Of a DNA stretch of 44,616 nucleotides, positions 11,795 through 21,968 are shown one piece after another; position 1 is the stretch's first letter, and the number at the start of each line of letters is the position of its first letter. Below the pieces are notes generated by a model. It searched no databases. It was given only the letters and a program-made list of their open reading frames with translations, and was not told where the DNA came from. The position numbers were made by a program, and so were the translations under genes. Source of the DNA: Gracilaria vermiculophylla. Lineage: Eukaryota > Rhodophyta > Florideophyceae > Gracilariales > Gracilariaceae. The stretch covers positions 988,099 to 1,032,714 of the forward strand of contig JAHNZQ020000010.1 of NCBI GenBank assembly GCA_019155205.2, written 5' to 3'.

Positions 11795-13690
11795 ACGGGT
11801 TTTCCAGCGCGCGCAGGACGACAGGTGGGCGCGTGGCGGCGGCGGCAGTGGCGGGCGGCGGCGGCGCGGGCGGCGCACACATGCGCGGCGCACGTGCCCG
11901 GCGCGTGCGGCGCGCGCGGCGGCGGCGCGCGAGCGCGCGGGTGCGCAGGCGTGGCGCCGCAGGCGCGCAACCGCGCTGGCCGGCGGCCGCACACCACTCA
12001 CGCCACGTAGAGAGCGCGCGCGCGTCAGTGACGGCGGCGCACGCGTCAGGGCGCGTCAGCGGCGCGGCGGCTCGCGCCATCGCCGCGAGCCGCGCCGCCG
12101 CGGCGACGGCGGCGCGCGGCGCGCGGCGCAGGCGATGGCGGCGGCGGTGGAGGCGGCGGCGGCGGCGGCAGCGACGCCGGTAGTGCGGCGGCGCGCGGCG
12201 TAGGCGATGGCGGCGGCGGCGGAGGCGGAGGCGGAGGCGGAGGCGGAGGTGTGGTGGCGGTGGCAGTGACGCCGGCAGCGCGGCGGCGCGCGTTTTCCGC
12301 GCGCGCGCCAGCAGCGGCGGCGGCGCGGCGGGGCGCTCAGCATGGCCCGCACTTTTAACACGCGCTGCACGGTGCACGGCGGCGGCGGCGGCGGCGGCGC
12401 GCGCGCGCGCTCAAAAGCCGGTTTCCAAAAGCCAAAAACGCGCGCCAAACGGCGGCTGCACATGCGCGCCACTTTGGAAACCGCCACGCTCCTCAATTGC
12501 GCTCCCGCGCGCGCCGCCGCGCCGCTGCCGCGCGCAACGTCGCCGCCGCCTCGCTGCCGGCCGCGCCGCCACCGCCGCCCGCCGCGCAGTCCCCATACCG
12601 CGCGCGCGCACGCCGGCGGGCATTGCGCGAGATAGCGGCGGCGGCGGCAGCGGCGGCGGCGGCGACAGCGGCGGCGCCATCGGTGTAATTGACACGCGAC
12701 GGCGGCGCTTTAACGCACGCCGCGCCGCCGGCCCGCCAACGGCATGCTACGCTCCCGTGGCGGCGGCGCGAGACTGCGCCGCGCGCCGCCAACTTGCGCG
12801 CTCCGTCGCGGACAGCCCCCGCGTGGACAACAACGCTTCGCTGAGGCGCGGCGCTGCGCGCCCGCGAGGCCGCCCCGGCGCGCCGCCGTATGATCGCCCT
12901 ATGACGGGGCGGCGCCACTTTGATAGCGCCCAGGAGGGAGGGGGGGGCCGGCCGCGCCGCGCCGCAGGCTGTATGTTTGGCGCGACGGGCGGCGCGGGTA
13001 GTAGCGCGCCGGGCGCGCGAGGAGAGCGGCGCGCCGCGCGGCGCCGGCCGCGCGGGCCACGCATGCGTCGCAAGCGCTGACAAGATGGCGCTCCGCCGCG
13101 CCGCCGCGCTCGACCGCCATTTCTCGCCATCATCTTCGTGGAGGGGGTGAGCCACCGCGTAACGTCGCGCCGCGCCACGCCGCGCCGCGCATCTCAACCG
13201 CGCTGCGCTGCGCTTTGGGGCGCCGCGCCTCGCCGCGCCTCGCCGCGCCGCCGTGGTCGCGTGGCCACCGTGCTCTGCGTGGCGCGCGCAGCATCCGTGG
13301 CCGCCGTGGTCGTCGTGGCCGCCGTGGCCGTCGTGGCCGTCGTGGCGGTCGTGCCTGTGGTGGCTTCCGTGACCGCCGTGGCCGCCGTGGCCACCATGGT
13401 CGCCGAGTGCCACGGCGCCCCCCCGCGGCGCAACGGGCGGTGCTCGTGCGCGCGCGGCACGCGGCGCGGCAGCCAATCGGCGCGCGCGCCGTGTGCTGCG
13501 GCGCGCCACGTGTGAGCGGCGCCCATGCGGCGCGCGTCCGTTGGCGGCGGCGCGGGTGCGCCGTACACACGGGCGCGCGTGCCGCCGCGTTGTGTCACAC
13601 CCGAGCGTACCGCCCCGGCGCGCCACGCCTACCGTCTGCGCGCCGCGACGATCGTCTGCGCGCCGCGCCGCTACCCGCGCCACCTCGCAC
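11795..13690. repeat. Extremely GC-rich low-complexity block
   Basis: GCG/CGG-dominated sequence with imperfect tandem units. About 12112-12293 repeats a GGCGATGGCGGCGG core with ACGCCGG spacers, including GGAGGC copies near 12215-12250. A 9-base CCGTGGYCG-like repeat fills 13295-13405. Frames of up to 396 codons are open on both strands but consist of Arg/Ala/Gly/Pro without domains, as stop-poor GC DNA yields. The block lies directly upstream of the ABCG transporter gene and may act as a CpG-island-like upstream region. A CCAAT motif occurs at 13473-13477. Confidence 0.7.
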
Positions 13691-13806
13691 TTAATAGGCG
13701 CCTACCCCCCCGCCCGCGAGCAGCGCCTGCTCACTCAGCCGCCGCCGCCGCCACCGCCTTCTTCTCCCCGCCCGCCGCCGCCCGCGCCGCCGCACCGCTG
13801 CCCGAC

Positions 13807-15923
13807 ATGGAGCCCGTGGAAACCGTACGTTGCCGCGCCGCCCCCTGCGTCTCGCCCCGCCCGCGCCCGCCCGCTGCTGACCCCCTTGTCCTGCCCGCCG
13901 CGTCCCGCCGCAGGTCGTGTACAACGGCGTCGACATCTCGTACGACCCCAACGAGGAGCTCGACCTGATGGGCGAGCTCAGCGCCTCGGCCCGCCGCACC
14001 GAGCGCGTCGACCTCGTGTGGAAGGACCTCACCTTCTCCGTCTCCGTCAAGCCCAAGAACGCCCCCAAGAAACCCAAGCCCGCTGCCGCCGCGCCCGCGC
14101 ACGCCGACGTGCTCGCCCCCGAAGCCGCTGCCCCCGACGCCGCCGCGCCCGACGCCACTGCGCCCACCGCGCGCGAGAAGCTCATCCTCAAGTCCATGTC
14201 CGGCGAAGCGCGCGCGGGCACCATGCTCGCCGTCATGGGCAGCTCGGGCGCGGGCAAGACGTCGCTGCTCAATCTGCTGGCCGGCCGCGTCAGCACCAGC
14301 AAGGGCGCCACCGCCACCGGCGCCGTGTACGTCAACGGCGAGCCGCGCGACTACAACAAGTTCCGCAAGCTCGCCGCCTACGTGCTGCAGGACGACGACA
14401 TGTTCGCCGAGCTCACCGTGCAGGAGCAGCTCACGTACGCCGCGCTGCTGCGCCTGCCCGCCTCCATGCCGCGCGAGAAGAAGCTCATGCGCGTGCAAAA
14501 GGTCATCCAGGAGCTCGGCCTACACAAGGTCAAGGACACCATGATCGGCAACCAGATCGTGCGCGGCATCAGCGGCGGCGAGCGCAAGCGCGTCAACATC
14601 GCCACCGAGCTCGTCACCAACCCGTCGCTGCTGTTCCTGGACGAGCCCACGACGGGGCTGGACAGCTTCAACGCCCTCAACGTCATGACGTCGCTACGTC
14701 AGCTGGCGAGCAACGGCCGCACCATCGTTTCCACCATTCACCAGCCGCGCTCCAGCATCTTTGCGCTGTTCGACCAGCTGTGCCTCCTCTCCGAGGGCCG
14801 CGTCATGTACTTTGGGCCGGCAAAGGACGCCGTCGCGTATTTTTCCGCGCTCAACTTCCGCTCGCCCTTGCAGTTCAACCCCGCCGACTTTTTCCTCGAC
14901 CTGCTCAGCGTCGACCCGCGCTCCGCGGAGCGCGAGGCCAACACCAAGGCGCGTGTGGCCTACTTGGGCGACAGCTACGCCGACCACGCAAAGCCGTTTG
15001 CCCTCGAGGCGTCGCGCGACCCGGACGTGGAGGTTGGCGCGGAACAAGGCGGCGCGGACTCCGCGGAGAAGGTGCAATTTAAGGAGGCGATGTACCAGAC
15101 CAGCTGGCTCAACGAGTTCAGCGTGCTGTGCAATCGGGCGGTGAAACTGGCGTTCCGCGAACGTGCGGCCAACGTGGCGCGCCTGGGGCAGGTGATCTTT
15201 TTCAGTGTTCTGCTGGGGCTCATCTGGCTCGGCAACGGTCGCGAAAACGACCTGGAGAAGAGGCGGTCGTTGTCTGGCATCCTGTTCTTCATTGTGATCA
15301 ATCAGGCGTTTGGAGGGGTGTTTTCGGTGATCTTCGGGTTTCCGCTGGAACGCAGCATTGTGACGCGCGAACGGGCGTCCAACATGTACCGGACGAGCTC
15401 TTATTTCCTGAGCAAGACGGTGACGGATCTGCCCAAGACGTTGCTGTTCAACACGCTGTTCACTTTGATCGTGTACTGGATGGTGGGATTCAAAGCATCG
15501 GCGGGGGCGTTCTTCATTTTCCTGCTGGTGGTCTTCCTAACGACGTTTCTGGCGGAGTCTCTGGCCATTGCGGTATCGATCTTGGCCGGGGATGCACAGA
15601 CGGCAGCCGGTATCATCCCGGTGTTTATTATCCTGGCGCTGCTGTTCGGTGGGTTCTTCATTGGGAGCGAAGAGCTGGGGGCTTGGATTGCATGGGCCAA
15701 ATACTTGTCGTTTATTTACTATGCGTTCAATGCGCTTGGACACAACGAGTTCTCAGGACGTCTTGGGGGGGAAGTGATCCTGAAGAACTTCAACAACTGG
15801 AGTATTACCGAGAACATCCTGGCGCTTTTCGGGCTGATGCTTGTGCTGAGGCTGATTGGGTACCTGTTCCTCAAGTTCCTGCGGGGGCCCAAGTTCCTCA
15901 AGCTGGAAAACGAGCACAATTAG
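13807..15923 (+). CDS. ABCG-type half transporter (one short 5' intron)
   Basis: Exon 1 is 13807-13824 (ATG GAG CCC GTG GAA ACC); an 89-base intron begins GTACGT and ends CCGCAG at 13913; exon 2 runs 13914-15923 (TAG). The product is 675 residues, normal for an ABCG half transporter. The order is ATPase first, then membrane domain, as in the White/ABCG subfamily. Visible motifs are Walker A GSSGAGKTS (115-123), Q-loop Gln165, signature ISGGE (225-229), Walker B LLFLDEP (245-251) and H-loop His282, so ATP hydrolysis should be intact. An Ala/Pro-rich linker precedes Walker A. About six hydrophobic segments follow residue 425. Such proteins dimerise and export lipids, sterols or other hydrophobic compounds across the plasma or an organelle membrane; the substrate cannot be told. 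Reading through the intron gives a frameshift and early stop, which supports splicing. The ATG context (CCCGACATGG) is good. Confidence 0.93.
13825..13913 (+). other. Spliceosomal intron in the ABCG gene
   Basis: Donor GTACGT, pyrimidine-rich 3' part, acceptor CAG. Its length of 89 is not a multiple of three, and removal joins the only upstream ATG in good context to the conserved frame in phase 0. The candidate branch region (CTGCTGAC, 13873-13880) lies 33-40 bases before the acceptor. Confidence 0.8.
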
Positions 15924-16216
15924 CAGGCAGGGACGGCTGCCAGGGTTGGACACGAGGAGGACATTGGCAATGTATGAGTATGTACTTTTTGTGTGCTTTG
16001 TGTCGAGTTAGCGGAAAATGGAAGCCCCACGATGCGCAATTCAGCGAGCGAGATTGCGCGGCGCCACCTGTAAACAGCGCGCGGCGCGTGGCACAAGGCA
16101 GCGTGCGCGCCCCGTGCACGACAGCGCTGCGTACCCGCCCCACCGCCGCGCCTCGCCGAGTGGCCGCGGCCGTCGCCCGCCGCCCGCGCGCGCCCCTGTC
16201 CCCCTCGCCCCCTCCC

Positions 16217-16276
16217 CTCGCCCTCTCTCCCCTCCCCCCCCTCGCCCTCTCTCCCCTCCCCCCCCTCGCCCTCTCT
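16217..16276 (+). repeat. 24-bp pyrimidine tandem repeat upstream of the SDR gene
   Basis: Two and a half copies of CTCGCCCTCTCTCCCCTCCC plus extra C, part of a C/T-only tract in the 700 bases between the ABCG stop and the SDR start. Such tracts are often core-promoter or 5' leader sequence; that role here is inferred from position. Confidence 0.8.
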
Positions 16277-16621
16277 GCTCCCCCCTTCCCCGCCATTCCC
16301 ACACCCGCGCCGCCGCCGCCACCGCCGCCGCAGACGCAGACGCGCGCGCCCGCTGCCGCGCGCACGGCGCACCGCCGGTCGCGAGTCCGCCGCTCTGCCG
16401 CACAAATGGCCGCCTCGTCGCCGCCGCCGCCGCCCGTCCAGCCGGAGGTGCCGGCGCGCCTGGCGCCGCAGCCGCCCTTCTCCGCGCGGCGGCTTCCCCC
16501 GCGCGCCGCCAGCCTGCACTCCGCGCCGCGCCGCGCGCCGGCGCCTGGCCCCCCGCGCGCGCGCCGCGTGCCCGGCGCGCCGCCGCGCCTGCCGCCGCGC
16601 CTGCCGCCGCGCGCCGCCACC

Positions 16622-17776
16622 ATGCACGCCGCGCCCGCCAACGGCGTCGCCACCCACCGCTTCATGAGCGCCGCCGTGGCCGCCAACGCGCCGCTGGTCG
16701 CCGTCACGGGCGGGCTGGGCTTCCTCGGCGCCCACGTCGTCGCCCGCATGCTCGCCAAGGGCTACTACGTGCGCACCATCGTGCCGCAGGGCGCCAGCGC
16801 CGACTTCCTGCTGCGCCTGCGCGGCGCGCACGCGCGCCTGCAGATCGTGCCCGTCCGCGACCCGGCCGCCGAGGACGCGCGCTCGGCCATGCTGCTCGCC
16901 TTCCGCGGCGTCAGCACCGTCGTGCACGCCGTGTCCTTCTCCACACACAGCGGCCAGCTCCCCAAGAGCGTCGCGTCCAAGCGCATCGTCGACGCCCTCA
17001 AAATCGCCCTCGACGCCGCCTCGGCCCCCGGCAACGTCGTCATCAACTTTATCTACATCTCCTCCGAGCTGTCCGTGTTCGACCCCCGCCAGCACTCCAA
17101 GAGAAACACCGCGCGCCTCACGGAGAACGACTGGTTCGACTGCTCCAAGATGAGCAGGGAAAGCACCCATGCGTTTGCGTTTGCGCACACCGTCGCGGAG
17201 ATGCGTCTGTGGGCGCGCGTCGGCACGGGCAATCTACCGTTCAACGTGTGCTCCGTCATTCCGTCCTTCGTGCTGGGGCCCGTGCTGTCGCCGCGGCACG
17301 TGCACGCCACGCCCTCCCTATCGTTCTTCAATTCGGTGGCGAACGGCGGCCTGAAGCACATTCCCGACGTGCCAATGTCGCCGGTCGACGTGCGAGACGT
17401 GGCCAGGGCGATCACAGCGCTCACCGAGCGCCCGAACATCAGCGGGCGCATCCTGCTCAGCGCCGAGTCTTTGACGTCCAACGAGCTGATCTTCCGCGCA
17501 CAGCGCGACTTCCCCAACTTCAAGTGGCCGCTGCTGGTGCGGCGCAGCCTGCTGCGCCGATCTCACAGGGGGGACGACCCGCTGGCGAGGCGCGCTCTGA
17601 AGGAGGCGGACTTTGCCATGAAGGACCGGCGCGGCAGGCGGTATGAGTTTTCGCAAACGCGTGCGCGTGTTGAGCTGGGACTGAGCTTCCGAGGCGTGGA
17701 CGAAACGATTGGCGATACTCTGAAGAGTCTCGCGCGATGCCACGCTTTAACGGCCGCTCCCAAACTGTTGAAGTAG
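16622..17776 (+). CDS. Extended SDR (3-beta-HSD/isomerase-like) with degenerate catalytic motif
   Basis: 384 residues from ATG 16622, chosen because it sits in a perfect Kozak context (GCCGCCACCATG) just before the conserved part. An in-frame ATG at 16406 would add 72 low-complexity Pro/Ala/Arg residues. The Rossmann glycine motif TGGLGFLG (29-36) binds NAD(P); VVHAVSF (100-106) and YISSELSVF (145-153) match the central strands of 3-beta-hydroxysteroid dehydrogenase/sterol decarboxylase relatives; VDVRDVARAI (255-264) is the typical C-terminal SDR segment. The catalytic YxxxK is replaced: counting back from the conserved AE (192-193), Phe185 stands for Tyr and His189 for Lys, while the family Ser remains. 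It may bind a nucleotide without normal dehydrogenase chemistry. No N-terminal membrane segment is obvious. It lies 698 bases downstream of the transporter, same strand, and converges on PEX22. Confidence 0.85.
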   Translation: MHAAPANGVATHRFMSAAVAANAPLVAVTGGLGFLGAHVVARMLAKGYYVRTIVPQGASADFLLRLRGAHARLQIVPVRDPAAEDARSAMLLAFRGVSTVVHAVSFSTHSGQLPKSVASKRIVDALKIALDAASAPGNVVINFIYISSELSVFDPRQHSKRNTARLTENDWFDCSKMSRESTHAFAFAHTVAEMRLWARVGTGNLPFNVCSVIPSFVLGPVLSPRHVHATPSLSFFNSVANGGLKHIPDVPMSPVDVRDVARAITALTERPNISGRILLSAESLTSNELIFRAQRDFPNFKWPLLVRRSLLRRSHRGDDPLARRALKEADFAMKDRRGRRYEFSQTRARVELGLSFRGVDETIGDTLKSLARCHALTAAPKLLK

Positions 17777-17986
17777 GTGCGACTTGGGGGGCGCAACGGC
17801 TTGTGTTTTATCTTTTTTTCTTTTTCGGGGGCTGTTTTGTTTTCGACGACAGCGCGTTAGTGTGAGCAGAAAAGATGGCATGTGTGGTGATGGGTGTATT
17901 GCGTCGCTGAGGGCTGACGGCGGTTTGTTCCGCCTTGTAAGATAGAGAGAGAGACGGTAAATGGAAGCGGCAACAGATGTGAGCAG

Positions 17987-18838
17987 TCACGTGGCGAAGA
18001 AGGACGCCAGAGTGGAGAAGCAGGCGACATTGCTGCCGAGGGGCTGCAACGGCTCCGCGGCGTCCTTGAACGGGGTGACGAGCGCGACGAGGTGCACGAA
18101 GCGCTGCAGGCCGGTGACGACCGAGGCGGTCTCGTCGACGTGCAGCTGCGGCTCCAACTGGCGGGCGACGGAAACGCGCCCGGCGTCGGTCTCGCAGAAG
18201 ATGAGCTTCCTGCGGTCCAGCAGGCCCGGCTCGAAGAGGCGCGCGGCGCGCAGCGCGTCCACGACGAGGCGCTCGGCGTCGTCGTCGTCCACGCACACGA
18301 CGCAGTACAGGTCGAACAGGCGCGCGAAGCGGCGCAGGTGCGGCACGGCGCGCGGGCGCACCACGACGGACAGCGGCGGCACGACGTCGTCCGCGCCGCC
18401 GGCGCCATCGGCAGCGCCGGCGCCAGCGCCGGCGCCGGGCAGCGCGCCGGGCGCGCCCTTGGCGGCGAAGACGGGCGACGGCGCGGCGCGCAGCTCGGCC
18501 AGCTCGGCCAGCGCGTCCTCGCGCGTGCAGAAGAGGGCGCAGCGCTGCGAGCGCGTCCACTTGGCGCCCAGCGTGACGGAGCGCACGCGCGCCAGCCACT
18601 GCGGCTTGGCCGCGTCGGAGGGCGGCGCGCGCGCGCGCGCGGCGGCGCGGCGGCGGCGGCGCGCGCGCGGCGGCGCGGCGCCGCCGCCGCCGCCGCGCGC
18701 GCGCAGCGTGAGCAGCAGCGCGGCGGCGGCGGACGCGGCCAGCACGACCGGCGCCAGCCCCAGGCGCTGCACGGCGGCGCGCAGCACGGACGCCAGCGAC
18801 GCGGCCACGCGCGACGCCAGCGAGCCCAACAGCGACAT
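17987..18838 (-). CDS. PEX22: PEX22-like peroxin, membrane anchor of the PEX4 ubiquitin-conjugating enzyme
   Basis: 283 residues from the first ATG (18838) to TGA at 17987; the open frame extends upstream only by non-ATG codons. The length is close to plant PEX22. A hydrophobic segment at about 27-46 can anchor the N terminus in the peroxisomal membrane. It is followed by an Arg/Ala-rich linker, a Gly/Ala insert (about 132-149), and the conserved cytosolic domain. The best match is LIFCETDAGRVSVARQLEP (212-230), then LHVDE and a C-terminal SLASFF-like end (STLASFF), which parallel the family's FC(S/E)TE.GR.SFVRQLEP block and its aromatic tail. PEX22 recruits and activates PEX4, which mono-ubiquitinates the import receptor PEX5 for recycling. 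Recognition rests on this C-terminal block recalled from the plant family; the N-terminal half is not conserved. The gene converges on the SDR gene with 210 bases between their stops. Confidence 0.75.
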   Translation of the reverse strand: MSLLGSLASRVAASLASVLRAAVQRLGLAPVVLAASAAAALLLTLRARGGGGGAAPPRARRRRRAAARARAPPSDAAKPQWLARVRSVTLGAKWTRSQRCALFCTREDALAELAELRAAPSPVFAAKGAPGALPGAGAGAGAADGAGGADDVVPPLSVVVRPRAVPHLRRFARLFDLYCVVCVDDDDAERLVVDALRAARLFEPGLLDRRKLIFCETDAGRVSVARQLEPQLHVDETASVVTGLQRFVHLVALVTPFKDAAEPLQPLGSNVACFSTLASFFAT

Positions 18839-19016
18839 CGAACGCGCCGCCGACGTCGCCGCCAGGGCCCCGGCGGTGCGCCCCACCGATCAGTACCGTC
18901 GCGCCGATGGCACCGTGCTTGGTGGAGCGCACGATTTACACAGTAAGGCGCTTAAGAAGACAAGTTTTCCAGTACTGAAGGATTTGCTAATTAGTCATTT
19001 CATCATTTCCTATTTC

Positions 19017-19302
19017 AAAAAATAATTCCCGCCAGCTCTGGGTTTTTGTAAAGTACGCTAACTTTATCGACCTCGACGCTTCGCATTCGCTCGCGCTTGT
19101 TGCAAAAACTAATAGTTTTGTCAACAACAATATATTCAATTTTGCACGAAATCAATTTTTTGAAGATAATTCCATACGAAGCTTCATGCGAGCAATGAAG
19201 TCTGGGATGGCCTTCGCCAGACCAGTCCGAGTCTAAACAATCTCATCCGCCGGGGCGCGCATTAACGTAGAGCCATACGTACCTGACTTAGAACCAAACA
19301 AC
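19017..19302. repeat. Repeat A, left copy (A1) of the Ngaro-like element
   Basis: Runs from AAAAATAATTCCCGCCAGC to TTAGAACCAAACAA and matches 25067-25354 in the same orientation, with scattered substitutions and a short difference near the start (roughly 90% identical by eye). It includes the shared blocks CAACAACAATATATTCAATT and GGGATGGCCTT. Confidence 0.9.
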
Positions 19303-19445
19303 AGTAAACAAATTCTTTTTACGGTACCCAACCTCTAGAACGGCTACTTTCGTAAAATGCCAGTATAGTTCTAAAGTAGTCTACTAGACATTAAGCCAAT
19401 TAAATAAACCCAAAAGAGAGGCATGATTTGTAGGGTGGGTGGATG

Positions 19446-19643
19446 GGAGAGAGAGAGAGGCATGGCGGAGATCACTGGGACCGCCGGCGCCTCAGCCTCT
19501 CCTTTGTAGACCACCGCCGGCGGCGCGTGAACAGATCAATGATCAATTACACGTACGCGTCGCGCACGCCACATGCTTGCCCGGCCTCGCCATGCAGTCG
19601 AATATGTTTCATTTGCATAAACGGGCGTCTACACCCAACGAAA
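19446..19643. repeat. Repeat B, left copy (B1) of the Ngaro-like element
   Basis: Matches 24876-25070 in the same orientation, from a GA-rich start through GCATGGCGGAGATCACTGGG to CGTCTACACCCAAC. It is separated from A1 by about 143 bases, whereas B2 abuts A2 directly. Confidence 0.9.
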
Positions 19644-19981
19644 CCCCCAACACTTTTGACCGCGCATCGGTTATCGTCCGCATCTACGGCGGCCGCTACT
19701 AAGCGGTGGCAGCGGTCACCCTGTGAAAAGGGTGACCGAAAACCCAGAACGACGCCGGTGACAACACGATTGCACTGTCAAAGTACGTGCTAGCCGTTTC
19801 CAATCCACTGTTCACACCCCATCCAAAGCGAGCTAAACGGATCTGGAGCGCATATCCTAACAGAACATGTTCCGTATGCGAACCGATCCGCAGAGAATGC
19901 GAGGTATACTTACCGCCCTCAGGTGGGCGAATGCTCAAAGCATTTAAACCTTTGGTCAACGCCCGCGTTGTGGTCTGTTAT

Positions 19982-20812
19982 TGTANNNNNNNNNNNNNNN
20001 NNNNNNNNNNNNNNNNNNNNNNNNNNNNNNNNNNNNNNNNNNNNNNNNNNNNNNNNNNNNNNNNNNNNNNNNNNNNNNNNNNNNNTGAAGGGTAGTATTT
20101 GGGGCACACGTGTAGTGCATTTGGGCGGCGCCAGGATGCGCCGTTGCAAGCCGGTATTCACCACACACGTGGACGGGCACTCCCAGCACTTCTGGTCATG
20201 GCTAGTTAATTCTATAATTTACTTAGTAATTTCTACGAACTGTTTAAGCACAGTAGCGACCGCTACCGTGCGGACAATAAACCTCCGTCAAGGAGGATCT
20301 CGGCTCTGATCTCACCGCTTTGCGGACGGCTCCAGACCCTCACCGAGTGCGTCCGCCGCAGACACGGACGGTCAACCAACCTCTTTCGTCGAGGACAATT
20401 CTACCGTGGTTACGGACTGTTTTTCTTTGTTTGTTTTCTTGTTTTCTGTTGTTTGTATACCGTTGTGTGGTCCATATTTTCCGCCCTGCTTGGCAGGTCA
20501 TTCTACCCGTTTGTGGGATATTATCTACTCGACTCTCGAGTCTGCGCCCCGTATCGCGGCTGGGGTCGTTGCCCTATTTTTGGTACTACCGTTTACGCGG
20601 ACACTCCCGCTCGTGGACACGCGGCTCACTTCGTCCGACGTCACCGGTCGACGGCCACACCCACCCTCGACTGCCAGTCAGGAAGGGGTCGTCCGGAGTT
20701 ACGCCCGGTGCTTTTCGACCCTATCGAGGGAGCTCTACCACCTTCGCTACCCATTCCAGGGAGCAAGGTTGGACGCCTTGAGTGCTCGCCCGCTCGCGCG
20801 GTTTGCACCACA
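19982..20812. mobile_element. LTR-bounded insertion (probable solo LTR) in the recombinase gene
   Basis: The insertion begins TGTA and ends CACA, i.e. TG...CA like an LTR, and is flanked by the perfect 5-base duplication GTTAT (19977-19981 and 20813-20817). AATAAA occurs on the plus strand at about 20275-20280. No transposon protein is encoded in the 717 sequenced bases. The gap begins only four bases inside the left end, so a longer element with two LTRs could be hidden if the gap size is nominal. Confidence 0.75.
19986..20095. other. Assembly gap (110 N)
   Basis: Unsequenced bases just inside the left end of the LTR-bounded insertion. Assembly breaks at repeats are common, so the true length may differ from 110. 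Confidence 0.99.
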
Positions 20813-21968
20813 GTTATGCAAGTGGATTGCGTTCACCGTCCAAACCAAAAGAGCAAGGATGCCGTCCCCTCGCCAGTCGATATCGCCGCCATAGGTCTAA
20901 CGGTCGAGAGGCCTCGGACACGCGCTTGTACTTCACAAGCTGGCTTCTGCTTGCAAGCTTTCCTTTCAAAAACGTTAATCGAACTACGATCTCATCGTCT
21001 GTGAATTCGACATTCTCCGCGAGTACGGATGTGACTGAGCAGTCTCTCAAGCCGTTCATGCAATAGGCAAACACTACCATTGCGCTATCTAGAAGCGTTG
21101 CGACAGATGTGGCCCTCATGCTGAGTTTTCTGAATCACCGCAGCTGGGACTCCGCACCAAACGTCCAGTTGAGGGAACTCTGTCTCTTCCCAGCGTTGGT
21201 ATGCGCGAACAACGTGTGCTATGAATGGAACGTTTAGGACCGGCGTGCCTGTTAGCGTAAGTTGCATTTGCCGCACTGCACTAAAGTATTGCAGTATAGA
21301 AGTGCTACTCACGCTGCGCCTCCCGGCCTCTTACTCAGCTGCCAGCCATCCGACAAACGCAATCATGTGCGCGTCGGTCACCGGAAGCACAGTTCGACTT
21401 TCGACGGTGCAGAATTCGATCCACGCCCGCCATTGCGAGTTTCGACTGGCAACCGTGCGTCCGCTCCATGCGTAGTCGTACAGGAGCTCTGCTGAGCGAA
21501 GGATGCCTTTCGTGGCTTGCATGGAACCCAACTGAGCCAATGTGGCGTCTGCTAAAGCCATTCGTCGCCCTGATCGACCCATCCCTACATGTTCATTTCG
21601 AGCAGTAGGAGGCTCCAATTCGTGTTCATTTTCCGATATCCGATCCAAATGGTGTGCGGTAGAGCTCGTAGCTCTTCGACGCGAGATGCCATCCGCAAAA
21701 CCGCTTGGCACCATTCCTGCCGTTGCCAGTGCGTGATCAGGAGCACCGCCAGAGCTGCCGTTGTTCTCAACTTCTAGATTGTTGACGATATCAAGTCCAC
21801 TGGGGGGCACAGAAGACGTACTTGATCCCTGTCCCACTTGGACACCAGTTCTGCGTATGCTTGACGACGCAGAAACTGCAGATGCTCTCCTATAGGGCGG
21901 TATGGAAACGAGTTTCGGGGTGCTGTCATACCAGCCACGACGTAATGCCTTAGCCGCCGCTTGATCTG

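Noticed and set aside
12493..13683. Open frames of up to 396 codons in the GC-rich block, both strands
   Set aside because: Composition is nearly all Arg, Ala, Gly, Pro and His from CG-rich repeats; stop codons are rare by composition, and no domain or plausible start is seen.
13493..15082. A 529-codon plus-strand frame overlapping the transporter
   Set aside because: Arg/Pro-rich shadow of the ABCG coding frame, which alone has Walker A, signature and Walker B motifs.
15128..17776. An 882-codon plus-strand open frame covering half of the transporter and the SDR
   Set aside because: Its upstream two thirds lie out of frame over the conserved transporter and over C/T repeats; only the part from 16622 has family motifs and a Kozak-context start.
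17808..18932. A 374-codon minus-strand frame overlapping PEX22
   Set aside because: Arg/Ala/Gly-rich shadow; the conserved block is in the other frame.
20406..20894. A 162-codon plus-strand frame with a hydrophobic stretch
   Set aside because: It runs across the right end of the LTR-bounded insertion into antisense recombinase sequence, so it is not a natural unit.
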